Positions 16,764 through 25,025 of a DNA stretch of 64,000 bases are shown here, one piece after another. The DNA lies in assembly GCA_050180895.1 (NCBI GenBank), contig JBFXDS010000001.1:496001-560000 (forward strand), given 5' to 3'. Origin of the DNA: JBGPEQ01 sp050180895. GTDB lineage: Bacteria > Pseudomonadota > Alphaproteobacteria > Dongiales > Dongiaceae. Position numbers and translations under genes: made by a program. Numbering within the stretch: the stretch's first letter is position 1; every line of letters begins with the position of its first letter. The notes beneath the pieces are model-generated. The model was not told the origin of the DNA. It saw nothing but the letters and a program-made list of their open reading frames with translations, and made no database searches.

Positions 16764-17444
16764 CTATGGCCCGCGGCCTGCTTGACGCGTGCGGACTCTC
16801 TGCATCGACCAACGCAACAGCACACGCGCACTCGAAACGAGTATGTAGACGACGATCGCCATGTAGATTGCGATGGGCAGGAAAAGGCTGCCGATGAGTT
16901 CCGCGTAACCGTAAATCGGATGCGGAGCGTGGAGAAGCGTGCCGTCCGTGAACCGTCGCGCCACTATGGCCCAGCTGATCGATCCCCTTATTGCCTCGTG
17001 AATCTTAATGGCGACTGCAGCGGCCACGCCCAAGCAGCTGCCGACAAAAAGCAAGGCCCGGGGACGCCATCCCGCCCCGGCAACGCTGGCGAAGAACAGC
17101 GCTGCCGATCCTAGAATGGGCGCAGCGGCGGCCCACGCGATGTATCGGGCAGGGGAGAATTCGATGTTCCATCCTACGGCCCGCCAATTCTCGATCGTTC
17201 CAATGCCTTCGGGAGGCTGCAGAAGGGTCAGGGTGCAGGGATCGAATATCGTGGGGTGGCCACCGTCCAGCCAGGTCGGCTCCCAAGGTGTATACCGGTA
17301 CACGCCCGTCAGGCCGGCGCTGACCAACTGCGAATACAGAACGAACAACCCGGCGTAGAACAATACCCGGCGGACCCTTTTGGAGAGGAGGAAGGGCCGC
17401 TCGCTCTTCGGACCGTCGGTCGGGTCGACCTGCATAGGCAACAT
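16764..17444 (-). CDS. Multi-pass membrane protein, candidate partner of preceding gene
   Basis: 226 aa with about four hydrophobic segments (near residues 27-46, 100-122, 128-147 and 180-205) and charged cytoplasmic-type ends. It converges on the DUF6973-like gene with a 7-bp gap and runs against the late operon, so it needs its own promoter. On the minus strand AT-rich sequence at about 17460-17510 offers TTGGTT-16-TATGCT. Opposite orientation and its own promoter are typical of a gene expressed in the lysogen. Immunity to the neighbouring protein or superinfection exclusion are reasonable guesses. No family recognised. Confidence 0.65.
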   Translation of the reverse strand: MLPMQVDPTDGPKSERPFLLSKRVRRVLFYAGLFVLYSQLVSAGLTGVYRYTPWEPTWLDGGHPTIFDPCTLTLLQPPEGIGTIENWRAVGWNIEFSPARYIAWAAAAPILGSAALFFASVAGAGWRPRALLFVGSCLGVAAAVAIKIHEAIRGSISWAIVARRFTDGTLLHAPHPIYGYAELIGSLFLPIAIYMAIVVYILVSSARVLLRWSMQRVRTRQAGRGP

Positions 17445-17681
17445 ATTTCACGCTTAGGTAGGTATGCAATTAAAAGTAGCATAACTTTATCATGTATGCA
17501 ACCAAAATTGGCGAGCTGCCGTCCTTCGGTGCCTGGACGAGGGGCCGCGCCATCAGTTCGCGCCGACGCCGCGTGCTGATTCGTCACACGGCATGACCGA
17601 TGCGATAGCCCGTTGATCCGCTGCTGCGGCGACCATCAGAGCCCAGTTTCGCGTTCCCAACCTCAAACAAGGAGTCGTTCC

Positions 17682-18725
17682 ATGACCGACGCAGCGACGC
17701 CGGAGACGGCAACTGCACCCGAAGTGCACGATCTCGCCAGCGCCGCGCGCGCCATCGAGAAGATCATCCGGCGTGAAACGACCCCGCCGACGGCCGAAGC
17801 CGATGACGAGGCGTCCGAGGATTCACCCGTCGATTCGGAGGACGAGCAAGCTCTGGCTGAAGCCGACGAAGAGGAGGTCGAGCACGACCCCGGCGTCGAC
17901 GACGATGATGAGGAGGAAGGCGACACGGAGCCGGAAGAGCCGCGCTACAGGGTCAAGGTCGGCGGCGAGGAGGCCGAGGTCACGCTCAACGAGCTGGTCA
18001 AGGGATATCAGCGCGGCGCCGACTACACCAAGAAGACCATGCGGCTGGCCAACGAGCGCCGCTCGATCGAGCGCGCGAAAGCGGATCTCGAGCAGGAACA
18101 GACGGCAGTCGCGCTCGAGCGGGCGGGCTATATCGAACGGCTCAACGGTCAGATTCCGGCTCTGAGGCAGCAGCTCGCGCAGTTCGAGGGCATCGATTGG
18201 AACCGCCTCTCGGCCGAACATCCGACTCTTTTCACCCAAGCCAAGCCGCTGTTCGACTCGCTATCCCAGCAGCTGCAGCAGGCCGAAGCCGAGCGCCTGG
18301 GCTACGAGCAACGAGACCGGGACCGTCGCCTCCGAGCCGTCCAGGCGCACCAGGACTACATCGCCGAGCAGAAGCGGGCCCTCATCGCGAGGCACCCCGA
18401 ACTGGCCGACCCTGTCAACGGACGTCGGGAGACCGCGGCGTTGACGCGATATCTGATCGACACCGGCTATCGGCAGGAGGAACTGTCGCGCCTCGTCGAC
18501 CATCGCGATTTCATCCTGGCGCGCAAGGCGATGCTTTTCGACCGCCTGATGGCGAACAGGGAAAAGATCAAAGAGACGGTGGCCGCGCTTCCCCGGGTGC
18601 AGAAGCCCGGCACGGCGCGCGGATCGCGCACCGGCGCCGTGGAGCGGCGCGCCAAGCTCATGACTCGATTGGAACGCAGCGGCCGGACGGAAGACGCCGC
18701 CCGGCTCATCGAAGACATGCTCTAG
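17682..18725 (+). CDS. Phage scaffolding protein
   Basis: 347-aa head-assembly scaffold. Residues about 45-100 are extremely acidic (runs of Asp/Glu), followed by a short globular segment (RYRVKVGGEEAEVTLNELVKGYQ) and a long coiled-coil stretch rich in Gln, Arg and Glu (about 125-240). The C-terminal basic region (about 300-347) fits a capsid-binding tail. It lies 17 bp before the major capsid gene. Start chosen at 17682 behind AAGGAG; the open frame begins 23 codons earlier without a ribosome site. Confidence 0.88.
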   Translation: MTDAATPETATAPEVHDLASAARAIEKIIRRETTPPTAEADDEASEDSPVDSEDEQALAEADEEEVEHDPGVDDDDEEEGDTEPEEPRYRVKVGGEEAEVTLNELVKGYQRGADYTKKTMRLANERRSIERAKADLEQEQTAVALERAGYIERLNGQIPALRQQLAQFEGIDWNRLSAEHPTLFTQAKPLFDSLSQQLQQAEAERLGYEQRDRDRRLRAVQAHQDYIAEQKRALIARHPELADPVNGRRETAALTRYLIDTGYRQEELSRLVDHRDFILARKAMLFDRLMANREKIKETVAALPRVQKPGTARGSRTGAVERRAKLMTRLERSGRTEDAARLIEDML

Positions 18726-18742
18726 CAGAGGAGACCGTGCCC

Positions 18743-19699
18743 ATGGCACAACCGACCAACACCTTCGATTCCTACGACGCGATCGGCAACAAGGACGACC
18801 TGAGCGACGTCATTTACAACCTGTCGCCGACGCAGACGCCGTTCCTGTCCATGGCCCAGCGGCTCAAGGCCAGGAATACCTTCCATGAATGGCAGACCGA
18901 CTCGCTCTCCGCGGCCGCGCAGAACGCGGTGATCGAGGGCGACGACGCGACGCTCGACGCCGCCTCGCCGACCCAGCGTGTCGGCAACTACACGCAGATC
19001 TCCGACAAGACCGTCGTGGTGAGCGGCACCCAGGAGGCGGTCGACAAGGCCGGCCGCAAGTCGGAGCTGAGCTACCAGATCGCGAAGAAATCCAAGGAGC
19101 TGAAGCGCGACATGGAGTTCATCCTGACGGGCAACCAGGCGTCTGCGGCGGGCAGCTCGTCCGTCGCCCGCACCACGGGCTCGGTGGAGGCGTGGCTGAC
19201 CTCCAACGTCAGCCGCGGTGCCGGCGGCGCTTCCGGGGGCTTCTCCGGCGGCACCGTCAGCGCGGCGACCGACGGCACTCAGCGGGCCTACACGGAGGCG
19301 TTGCTGAAGAGCGTTATCCAGTCCTGCTGGGCGAACGGCGGCGATCCCGCGACGATCATCGTCGGCCCGAAAAACAAGGCGGTGGGCTCCACCTTCACCG
19401 GCATCGCGACGCAGTATCGCGAGAACGCCGGCACGAAGCAGGCCACCATCATCGCCGGCGCCGACGTCTATGTCAGCGACTTCGGCGAGCACCGCATCTA
19501 CCCGTCGCGCTTCAGCCGCGACCGCTCGGTGCTCGTGCTCGACATGGAGTACTGGGGCTGCGCCTACCTGCGGCCCTTCCAGCAGGTCGAGCTGTCCAAG
19601 ACGGGCGACAGCGAGAAGCGGCAGCTCCTCGTCGAGTACGCGCTCGTCGCCAAGCAGCAGGCCTCCTCCGGCGTGGTCGCCGACCTGACGACGCCGTAA
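18743..19699 (+). CDS. Major capsid protein, SU10/DUF5309 type (HK97 fold)
   Basis: 318-aa major head protein. The N terminus MAQPTNTFDSYDAIGNKDDL, the segment TQTPFLSMA, the VSGTQEAVDKAG region and the C-terminal FSRDRSVLVLDMEYWG are typical of the SU10-like (DUF5309) capsid family. AGAGGAGA precedes the ATG at 18743. A Ser/Gly-rich insertion (about residues 150-178) may form the E-loop or a surface loop. It is followed by a strong intrinsic terminator. Confidence 0.92.
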   Translation: MAQPTNTFDSYDAIGNKDDLSDVIYNLSPTQTPFLSMAQRLKARNTFHEWQTDSLSAAAQNAVIEGDDATLDAASPTQRVGNYTQISDKTVVVSGTQEAVDKAGRKSELSYQIAKKSKELKRDMEFILTGNQASAAGSSSVARTTGSVEAWLTSNVSRGAGGASGGFSGGTVSAATDGTQRAYTEALLKSVIQSCWANGGDPATIIVGPKNKAVGSTFTGIATQYRENAGTKQATIIAGADVYVSDFGEHRIYPSRFSRDRSVLVLDMEYWGCAYLRPFQQVELSKTGDSEKRQLLVEYALVAKQQASSGVVADLTTP

Positions 19700-19725
19700 G
19701 GAAGTAGATTACTTCCTCACTTGTG

Positions 19726-19754
19726 CGGGCGGCCCCCTTTGGGCCGCCCGTTTT
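19726..19754 (+). terminator. Intrinsic terminator after major capsid gene
   Basis: A perfect 10-bp stem, CGGGCGGCCC (19726-19735) with GGGCCGCCCG (19741-19750), loop CCTTT, then TTTTC. It would cap transcription after the capsid gene. A second perfect inverted repeat, GGAAGTA-GAT-TACTTCC at 19700-19716, lies just upstream and may protect the RNA end. Confidence 0.88.
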
Positions 19755-19790
19755 CATTTGCAGGCGCCAACTGGGCGCCAGGGACGTCCC

Positions 19791-21167
19791 ATGTATCCGA
19801 CGATCAATGCCTTGCATCCGCGCAACCAGCGCATTGCCGCTCCATACGGGTTGCACCCCTATGGTCTGATTGACGCCTTAGAGCAACCTCGATTGGTCCC
19901 AATCGCCGAGGCGCTCGAATCTGGTGCGCTCCAAGGCTCATCTAAGAGTGTCGGCGCCTCGCCTTTGCGCCGCCTCGCGGGCCAAGTGGGCCTTCTCGAT
20001 GCCTTCGGCGATGCGGAGCCGGGCGCACATCGAGCAGGCACAGGCGAGCCCGCTTTCTCAGACATTGGCGGACGTGTCGTGGACGCTTTTGCACAGGCCG
20101 GCAAGGACTTGTGGACCGGATATCTGATCGGCGCGTCGGGCATGTACGACACGCTCGGGGATGGCGTCGGTCTCTTGAATCGCGCGAACGACTTCATGAC
20201 GGATTGGACCGGCTATGGCCATATGAGCGAAGGTACGATCTGGAAAGACGCCGAGAACTGGCTGCATGAAACGGCGGCTCGCGTTGCTCCGGCCGAAGAA
20301 GACCTTCCAACCACATTTCTCGGAAAAGGGTATGCCGCAGTAGGCCAGGCGCCGGCGGAGTTGGCTCAATATCTGACAGCCGCGAGATGGCTTGGTCCGA
20401 TTGCGGGGCTGGCCTCACTAGATGCGATCCGTGCGTCTGAAAACGGCCTACAAGCCGCAGCTGGTGCTGCAGCCAAGGCTGCCATCCTCGGTGCCGCCGC
20501 CAAGGCGCTCGATCCGCTATCCCGGATCGAGCGGTCCGCAGGGCTAGGCAGCATCGGGGCGGCGTCGACCTTCGGATCTTCCGGTGATCCGCGCGATGCA
20601 TTCGAGAACGCTGTGCTCTACGGCCTTCTCGGCACAGCAGGCGTGCCGCGAATTCCACAGAAGAACCTGGTTCCTCTTCAAAGGGCGTATGACGAATTCA
20701 TGGACGCGGCGTCGATCGCGGATGCTCGCCTGGCGGTCATTAGGGCCCTCTCGCAGAAAAGGCAGCAACAGTTGCGTGTCGGGATCAACCGGGATCCCGG
20801 GGTGCGGCTGCAGGACGTGGCACGTCGAAGCGACGAACTACGCGGATACACGACGACACGCGGAAAGAGATATGAGCTGCCGGATGACCCACGGTTCCTC
20901 GATTCCCGCGTCTTCGACTACGGGCGCTACAAGTGGTGGTGGTTGAAAAGAGCTGAAAACGCCGAGGTCAAGAGGGAGCACGCGAAGGATCCAAAGTCAC
21001 AACGAGAGGCAAACAGGCATCTGGAGGAAAATGAGGGTGTTGTGATCGCTCGGCGGCGTGAGAACGAAATTCTGAGGCGGTCGCGCATTCAGCTTGGCAA
21101 GGAGGGGCGATTCGATATCCAGGCTCGCGATCTCGGCCGGATCCTCAGCAGGAAGCCCAATAAGTGA
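19791..21167 (+). CDS. Large unknown protein, possible virion cargo or effector
   Basis: 458 aa from the ATG at 19791 (an in-frame TTG at 19758 is less likely). Visible parts are a Pro-rich N-terminal segment, a middle region (about 190-260) of Ala/Gly-rich amphipathic or hydrophobic helices such as AAGAAAKAAILGAAAKAL, and a strongly basic C-terminal third with clustered Trp, Arg and Lys (YGRYKWWWLKRAEN). This resembles the layout of polymorphic toxins and of phage-ejected proteins: membrane-interacting middle plus charged C-terminal domain. It is framed by the capsid terminator on the left and promoter B on the right. Base composition is lower in GC than the flanking structural genes. No family recognised. 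Confidence 0.65.
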   Translation: MYPTINALHPRNQRIAAPYGLHPYGLIDALEQPRLVPIAEALESGALQGSSKSVGASPLRRLAGQVGLLDAFGDAEPGAHRAGTGEPAFSDIGGRVVDAFAQAGKDLWTGYLIGASGMYDTLGDGVGLLNRANDFMTDWTGYGHMSEGTIWKDAENWLHETAARVAPAEEDLPTTFLGKGYAAVGQAPAELAQYLTAARWLGPIAGLASLDAIRASENGLQAAAGAAAKAAILGAAAKALDPLSRIERSAGLGSIGAASTFGSSGDPRDAFENAVLYGLLGTAGVPRIPQKNLVPLQRAYDEFMDAASIADARLAVIRALSQKRQQQLRVGINRDPGVRLQDVARRSDELRGYTTTRGKRYELPDDPRFLDSRVFDYGRYKWWWLKRAENAEVKREHAKDPKSQREANRHLEENEGVVIARRRENEILRRSRIQLGKEGRFDIQARDLGRILSRKPNK

Positions 21168-21198
21168 GCCAGAAAGTTACTGACACACACGATTCTTC

Positions 21199-21228
21199 TT
21201 GACAGAAATAAGAATATAATCATATAAT
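21199..21228 (+). promoter_or_regulatory. Phage promoter copy B, upstream of tail module
   Basis: TTGACA at 21199-21204 and TATAAT at 21223-21228 with an 18-bp spacer. The block 21191-21255 matches copy A (13076-13140) at most positions outside the spacer. The spacer differs and holds an additional TATAAT eight bases earlier (21215-21220). It reads into the gene at 21348 and the tail genes beyond. Confidence 0.8.
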
Positions 21229-21241
21229 GCGAATATTATGT

Positions 21242-21264
21242 GATGCCGTCGTGTGTGTGGCATC
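21242..21264 (+). promoter_or_regulatory. Leader hairpin after promoter B
   Basis: GATGCC (21242-21247), loop GTCGTGTGTGT, GGCATC (21259-21264): a perfect 6-bp stem starting at the same place as the copy A terminator stem. Unlike copy A no T-tract follows. Where copy A has GATGGGG, copy B has GATGCCG, and the 3' arms change to match. This suggests that a hairpin is kept while its sequence drifts. Confidence 0.55.
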
Positions 21265-21347
21265 TCCCTTCGTCCTCAGACATATCTGACGCGAAACGCA
21301 TTGATCGCTGGTTGGCGGTCATGAGCGGATTTTCATGCGGAGATGCC

Positions 21348-21677
21348 ATGACCCGCCGTCTCCTTGACTCCGACCCGCTCGCCGGCATCGTCGAATACCA
21401 CCACTACGACCCGCTGACCGACCGCACCATTGTCGAGACGGTTCAGGACGTGGCGCCGATACTCGAGCGCAACAAGGCGTTGCAGAATGCCGATAATCGG
21501 GGATGGTCGTCCTCTCGCGAACTCCGGCGGGCGGCGACGATTCCCGATGTGATCATCCTCAAGTGGCGCAGCGAGTACGGCATTGATGTGTTCAACCGGG
21601 ACCATTGGTCCGCGGTGAAGAAGCTGCTCAACGATCCGGAGTGGCGGTACCTGCGCACGGCACCGGGCACGCTCTGA
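21348..21677 (+). CDS. Conserved podovirus virion-module protein
   Basis: 109 aa. The sequence matches a small protein I recognise from many podovirus-like genomes by its pattern: YDPLTDRTIVETVQDVAPIL, ERNKALQN, the IPDVIILKWRSEYGIDVFNRD segment, and a KKLLNDPEWRYLRT end. It is usually encoded between head and tail genes. Start chosen at 21348 (CGGAG upstream), because the 36 codons before it in the open frame are leader. It is the first gene behind promoter B. Molecular role unknown. Confidence 0.85.
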   Translation: MTRRLLDSDPLAGIVEYHHYDPLTDRTIVETVQDVAPILERNKALQNADNRGWSSSRELRRAATIPDVIILKWRSEYGIDVFNRDHWSAVKKLLNDPEWRYLRTAPGTL

Positions 21678-21735
21678 CTCCGGCCCTCGTTCGGTCGCTC
21701 TTTCTAACGCAACTTCGAAACGGGAGACCTCCTCA

Positions 21736-21861
21736 ATGGCAGCACATGTCCTCGCTCTGCTGCCGTCGCTTGGCCGCACAACCGGCGGCGGCGGTCGTAG
21801 CGCCACCGCGGCGGGATTTCGCGAAGTCGACATCCCGCTCGCCGACAAGCGGGTGGCGTAG
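21736..21861 (+). CDS. 41-aa phage small protein
   Basis: Short frame beginning MAAHVLALLPSLGRTTGGGG and ending PLADKRVA, preceded by GGGAGA and directly abutting the adaptor gene (its TAG is followed at once by the next ATG). The tight spacing and ribosome site favour real translation. A hydrophobic start is followed by Gly/Arg. No family known. Confidence 0.5.
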   Translation: MAAHVLALLPSLGRTTGGGGRSATAAGFREVDIPLADKRVA

Positions 21862-22491
21862 ATGGCGATCTCGACTTACGCCGAACTGCAGACGGCGGTC
21901 GGCAACTGGCTCGGCCGTCCGGGGGATGCGACCATTGCGGCGATCATTCCCGACTGGATCGCGCTCTGCGAGCTGCGCTTCAACCGCGCTCTCCGGATCC
22001 GCGCGATGGAGGAACGGGCGACCGCCACGATCAGCGGCCCGTATGTCGCCCTGCCGTCCGGCTTTCTGACCATGCGCAACCTCCAGCTGAACACCGATCC
22101 GGTGACGGCGCTCGACCTGGTCTCGCCGGAACTGATCGACCGTTGCATCGCCGGATCCAGCGTGGGTCGGCCGCGGCTCTATGCGATCGTCAACGACGAG
22201 ATCCAGTTCGCGCCTGCCCCCGACGCCGGCTACATCGCCGAGATGACCTACTGGAAGAAGATCGACGGGCTGTCGCCGGCTGCGAGCAGCAATTGGCTGC
22301 TGGCGAATGCGCCGGACGTCTATCTGTTCGGCTCGCTGGTGGAGGCCGCCGCCTACCTGGGAGACGACGCGCACCTGCCGCAATGGGAGGTGCGCTACCA
22401 GAGCGCTATTCAGAGGCTGCAGGAGGGCGACGACGCCGGCAAATGGTCCGGCGCGACGCCGGTCATGCGCCATGCCGGGAGCAACCCGTAA
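21862..22491 (+). CDS. Head-tail adaptor protein (SU10 adaptor type)
   Basis: 209-aa connector protein that would bind under the portal ring. Recognised by its family pattern: MAISTYAELQTAVGNWLGR start, PDWIALCELRFNRALR, LPSGFLTMRNLQL, the YAIVNDEIQFAP strand, the TYWKKIDGLS segment and SNWLLANAPDVYLFGSLVEA. The pattern corresponds to the phage adaptor (SU10 gp-type) family. Its stop overlaps the start of the following gene. Confidence 0.88.
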   Translation: MAISTYAELQTAVGNWLGRPGDATIAAIIPDWIALCELRFNRALRIRAMEERATATISGPYVALPSGFLTMRNLQLNTDPVTALDLVSPELIDRCIAGSSVGRPRLYAIVNDEIQFAPAPDAGYIAEMTYWKKIDGLSPAASSNWLLANAPDVYLFGSLVEAAAYLGDDAHLPQWEVRYQSAIQRLQEGDDAGKWSGATPVMRHAGSNP

Positions 22492-23270
22492 TGGCCGACA
22501 ACATCCAAACCCCCGGCGGCAGCGGCGGCGACCCTGCCGTCGCCACCGACGAGATCGGCGGCGCGCACTATCAGAAGGTGAAGATCGCGCTCGGCACCGA
22601 AAACCAGCTCGACGGGCTTCTCGGCGGCGGTCAGCAGACGATGGCGAGCAGCGTGCCCGTTGCCATCGCCAGCGACCAGAGCGCCGTCTCGGTTGCCGAT
22701 GGCGGCGGCAGCCTGACCATCGACGACGGCGGCGGATCACTGACGATCGACGGCACCGTCGAGGTCGCCGCCGGGCCGGCCGGAGCGAACGCCCTACAGA
22801 TACAGGGCACGGCTGCGCACGATGCGGCGGCCGGCCAGAACCCGATGCAGATCGGCGCCGAGGCGAGGTCGAGCGAACGGTCCGCGGTCGCTAACGCCGA
22901 CGTCGCCCGCCTCGTCGCGGACCTCGCCGGGAAGCTCATCACGCGGCCGCACTGCAATCCGGAAAATCAGATCTCCGGCGCGTCGAGCACCACGAGCACG
23001 GGCGACACCTCGGTCATCGCCGCCCAAGGCGCCGGCATCCGCATCTATGTCACCTCCCTCTCGATCGCCAACAGCTCGGCCAACAATCCGGTCATCGAGA
23101 TCAAAAGCGCCTCGACGGTGATCTGGCGCACCATCGCGCCGGCCGGCGGCGGCAGCAACGTCACCTTCGATCCGCCCCTCCGCCTGGCCGCCAACGAGGC
23201 GCTGAACATGGCGAGCCTAGCCGCATCCACCACGGTCTATTTCAGCGCCAATGGATACAGCGGGGCATGA
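22491..23270 (+). CDS. Phage structural protein with Gly-rich repeat
   Basis: 259 aa starting in the TAATG overlap with the adaptor gene. A short internal repeat (DGGGSLTID twice, then DGTVEVAAG, about 65-90) is followed by a C-terminal beta-rich domain with IRIYVTSLSIANSSANNPVIE and a final strand TTVYFSANGYSGA. Such proteins often form decoration or tail-tip beta domains. It is part of the coupled tail operon. Confidence 0.75.
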   Translation: MADNIQTPGGSGGDPAVATDEIGGAHYQKVKIALGTENQLDGLLGGGQQTMASSVPVAIASDQSAVSVADGGGSLTIDDGGGSLTIDGTVEVAAGPAGANALQIQGTAAHDAAAGQNPMQIGAEARSSERSAVANADVARLVADLAGKLITRPHCNPENQISGASSTTSTGDTSVIAAQGAGIRIYVTSLSIANSSANNPVIEIKSASTVIWRTIAPAGGGSNVTFDPPLRLAANEALNMASLAASTTVYFSANGYSGA

Positions 23271-23728
23271 TCATGAGAGCCGTGCGCAACTTCGGCGATG
23301 TCGCCTTCGAATCGCTGCGCCGGGCAGTCGACGCCAAATTCAACGATCTTCATGACAGCCTGGAAGAAGCGTATTACGGCCGCCGCGACGAAAATGGGCG
23401 ATTCGTGCGCGGCACGGGTTGGCGCGACGGCGCGTCCTCGCCCTGGCACGGTGTCGACGTGCAGGCGACGCCGGCTGCGAGCAAGGCGTTGTTCGACCGG
23501 CTGCACGCTGCGCTCTGGTGGCGATATGACGGCGCGCTGGCCGCCGAAAACGTGCGTCAGGGCGGTCCCTATCCGCTCGAGAAACTCGATCCGCCGGACG
23601 CCGCCGGCTTGCGCAAGTCGGCGGTCGCCCGGCAGCGCTTCGAGATGCTTTCGCTGGATATACGAGCCGCGATCGACTCCGCCCTGGCGGAGGACCGCAA
23701 GCCGGTGACGGAATCGAGAGAGGGGTAA
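23267..23728 (+). CDS. Phage tail-module protein, unknown
   Basis: 153 aa whose start overlaps the previous stop (GGGCATGATCATGAGA); the second ATG at 23273 is an alternative. It is a soluble mixed-charge protein with a Trp-rich middle (GWRDGASSPWHGVDVQ, ALWWRYDGAL) and a helical C terminus. No family recognised. Its place between two structural genes suggests a minor virion component or assembly factor. Confidence 0.7.
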   Translation: MIMRAVRNFGDVAFESLRRAVDAKFNDLHDSLEEAYYGRRDENGRFVRGTGWRDGASSPWHGVDVQATPAASKALFDRLHAALWWRYDGALAAENVRQGGPYPLEKLDPPDAAGLRKSAVARQRFEMLSLDIRAAIDSALAEDRKPVTESREG

Positions 23729-25018
23729 ATGGAACTGCCGGTCAAGATCGTCATTCCTGACGAGCTGCTTGTCGCGGGCCCACGAGGCGAGCCGGGACGC
23801 GATGGCGCCACGCCGTCCCTGACGATCGGCACCGTCGAGACTCTGTCGGCGGGCCGACCCGCCTTCGTCACGATGTCCGGTGTCGCGCCGAACTATGTCC
23901 TCAACTTCGGCATCCCGACTGCGGCCCCGGCGTCTGCTCCGAACCCGTCGCCCGTCAATGATTTCCATGTCGGCGATACGGTGCAGGTCGTCGCAACACG
24001 AGCCGTCAAGATCCGCGACACGCCGGCCGGCACCGAATTGGGAACGCAGCCGGTGGGGGCGCGCGGCGCCGTTGTTGGCGGTCCGGTCGTCATGGGTATG
24101 GGAGGCGTCGACTACGTCTGGTGGAAGATCGTCTATCCGACGGGAGCGGACTCTTCGGGACCGAGCGGCTGGCAGGTCGAGAGCTGGGGCGGCGAAGTCC
24201 AACTCGCGCCGGCGACGCAACCCGGACCCGAGCCGGAGCCCCGGCCTCCGACGCAGTGGAAGGTGGTCTGGGCGAAGGACAACCAGCCGTTCGCCGGCGC
24301 CTTCGCCAGCCCGCGGGTCACCTACGACAGCGCCAAGGATGCGCTCAGGTTCCGCTCCACGGCCGGCGCCCCCAACGCCATCGCGCAATATTCGTGGTAT
24401 CCGAACGGCACGGGCACGAGCCTGAAGGCCACGCATGCCCGCGCGAGCTGCGAGCTGTTCATGCAGCCGGGCTTCGAGGTGAAGCCGTCTCAGAGCGGCA
24501 AGACCGCCCTCGGCCTGTGGATCGGCGTGACGCACCAGCCGAAAGCCGGTGCGCATCCTGATGACCAGGCCATGGCGAGCGTCCGCGCCTATCGGCCGGC
24601 GACGTCGGCCGGCCAGGTCGAACCGCGGGCGAGCATCTACAGCTACCACCTCAACCGCCCGCAGAACGCCGCCGGCGACCCGACGAAGTGGTATGGCGTC
24701 GGACCGCGCGTGAAGACGCCGGGCGGCGCCGATCTCCTGGTGCCAACGGGCCGGTGGCTTCGCCTCGTCTTGGAGGTCAAGCTGAACACCGTCGCCGATG
24801 GTCGCGGCAACCCGGACGGCTGGGCGAGCTACGAGATCCACGACGGCGCCGATCTGCTGGGTCGCGCATTGCTGGAGGGGGGGATCTGGCGGCACGATCC
24901 GGCCTGGCTCATCGCCGGCCCCTCCTTCACCGACATGTGGGGCGGCGGAGCCGGACAGACTCCGCCCAGGAGCCAGGACCTATGGCACCGGAACTACAAG
25001 ATCGAAGTGCCGCAGTGA
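23729..25018 (+). CDS. Tail protein with lectin/lyase-like C-terminal domain
   Basis: 429 aa. Residues 1-65 hold a collagen-like PRGEPGRDG turn and a short beta segment seen at phage appendage N termini. About 75-155 looks like an SH3-type fold (VGDTVQVVATRAVKIRDTPAG). A Pro/Glu linker (about 160-180) leads to a 250-residue C-terminal beta-jelly-roll-like region (ELFMQPGFEVKPSQSG, LGLWIGV, WLRLVLEVKLN), resembling polysaccharide-lyase or concanavalin-like domains. This could be a receptor-binding or capsule-degrading spike. The catalytic assignment is inference. GAGAGGGG precedes the ATG. Confidence 0.65.
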   Translation: MELPVKIVIPDELLVAGPRGEPGRDGATPSLTIGTVETLSAGRPAFVTMSGVAPNYVLNFGIPTAAPASAPNPSPVNDFHVGDTVQVVATRAVKIRDTPAGTELGTQPVGARGAVVGGPVVMGMGGVDYVWWKIVYPTGADSSGPSGWQVESWGGEVQLAPATQPGPEPEPRPPTQWKVVWAKDNQPFAGAFASPRVTYDSAKDALRFRSTAGAPNAIAQYSWYPNGTGTSLKATHARASCELFMQPGFEVKPSQSGKTALGLWIGVTHQPKAGAHPDDQAMASVRAYRPATSAGQVEPRASIYSYHLNRPQNAAGDPTKWYGVGPRVKTPGGADLLVPTGRWLRLVLEVKLNTVADGRGNPDGWASYEIHDGADLLGRALLEGGIWRHDPAWLIAGPSFTDMWGGGAGQTPPRSQDLWHRNYKIEVPQ

Positions 25019-25025
25019 GGTCGTG

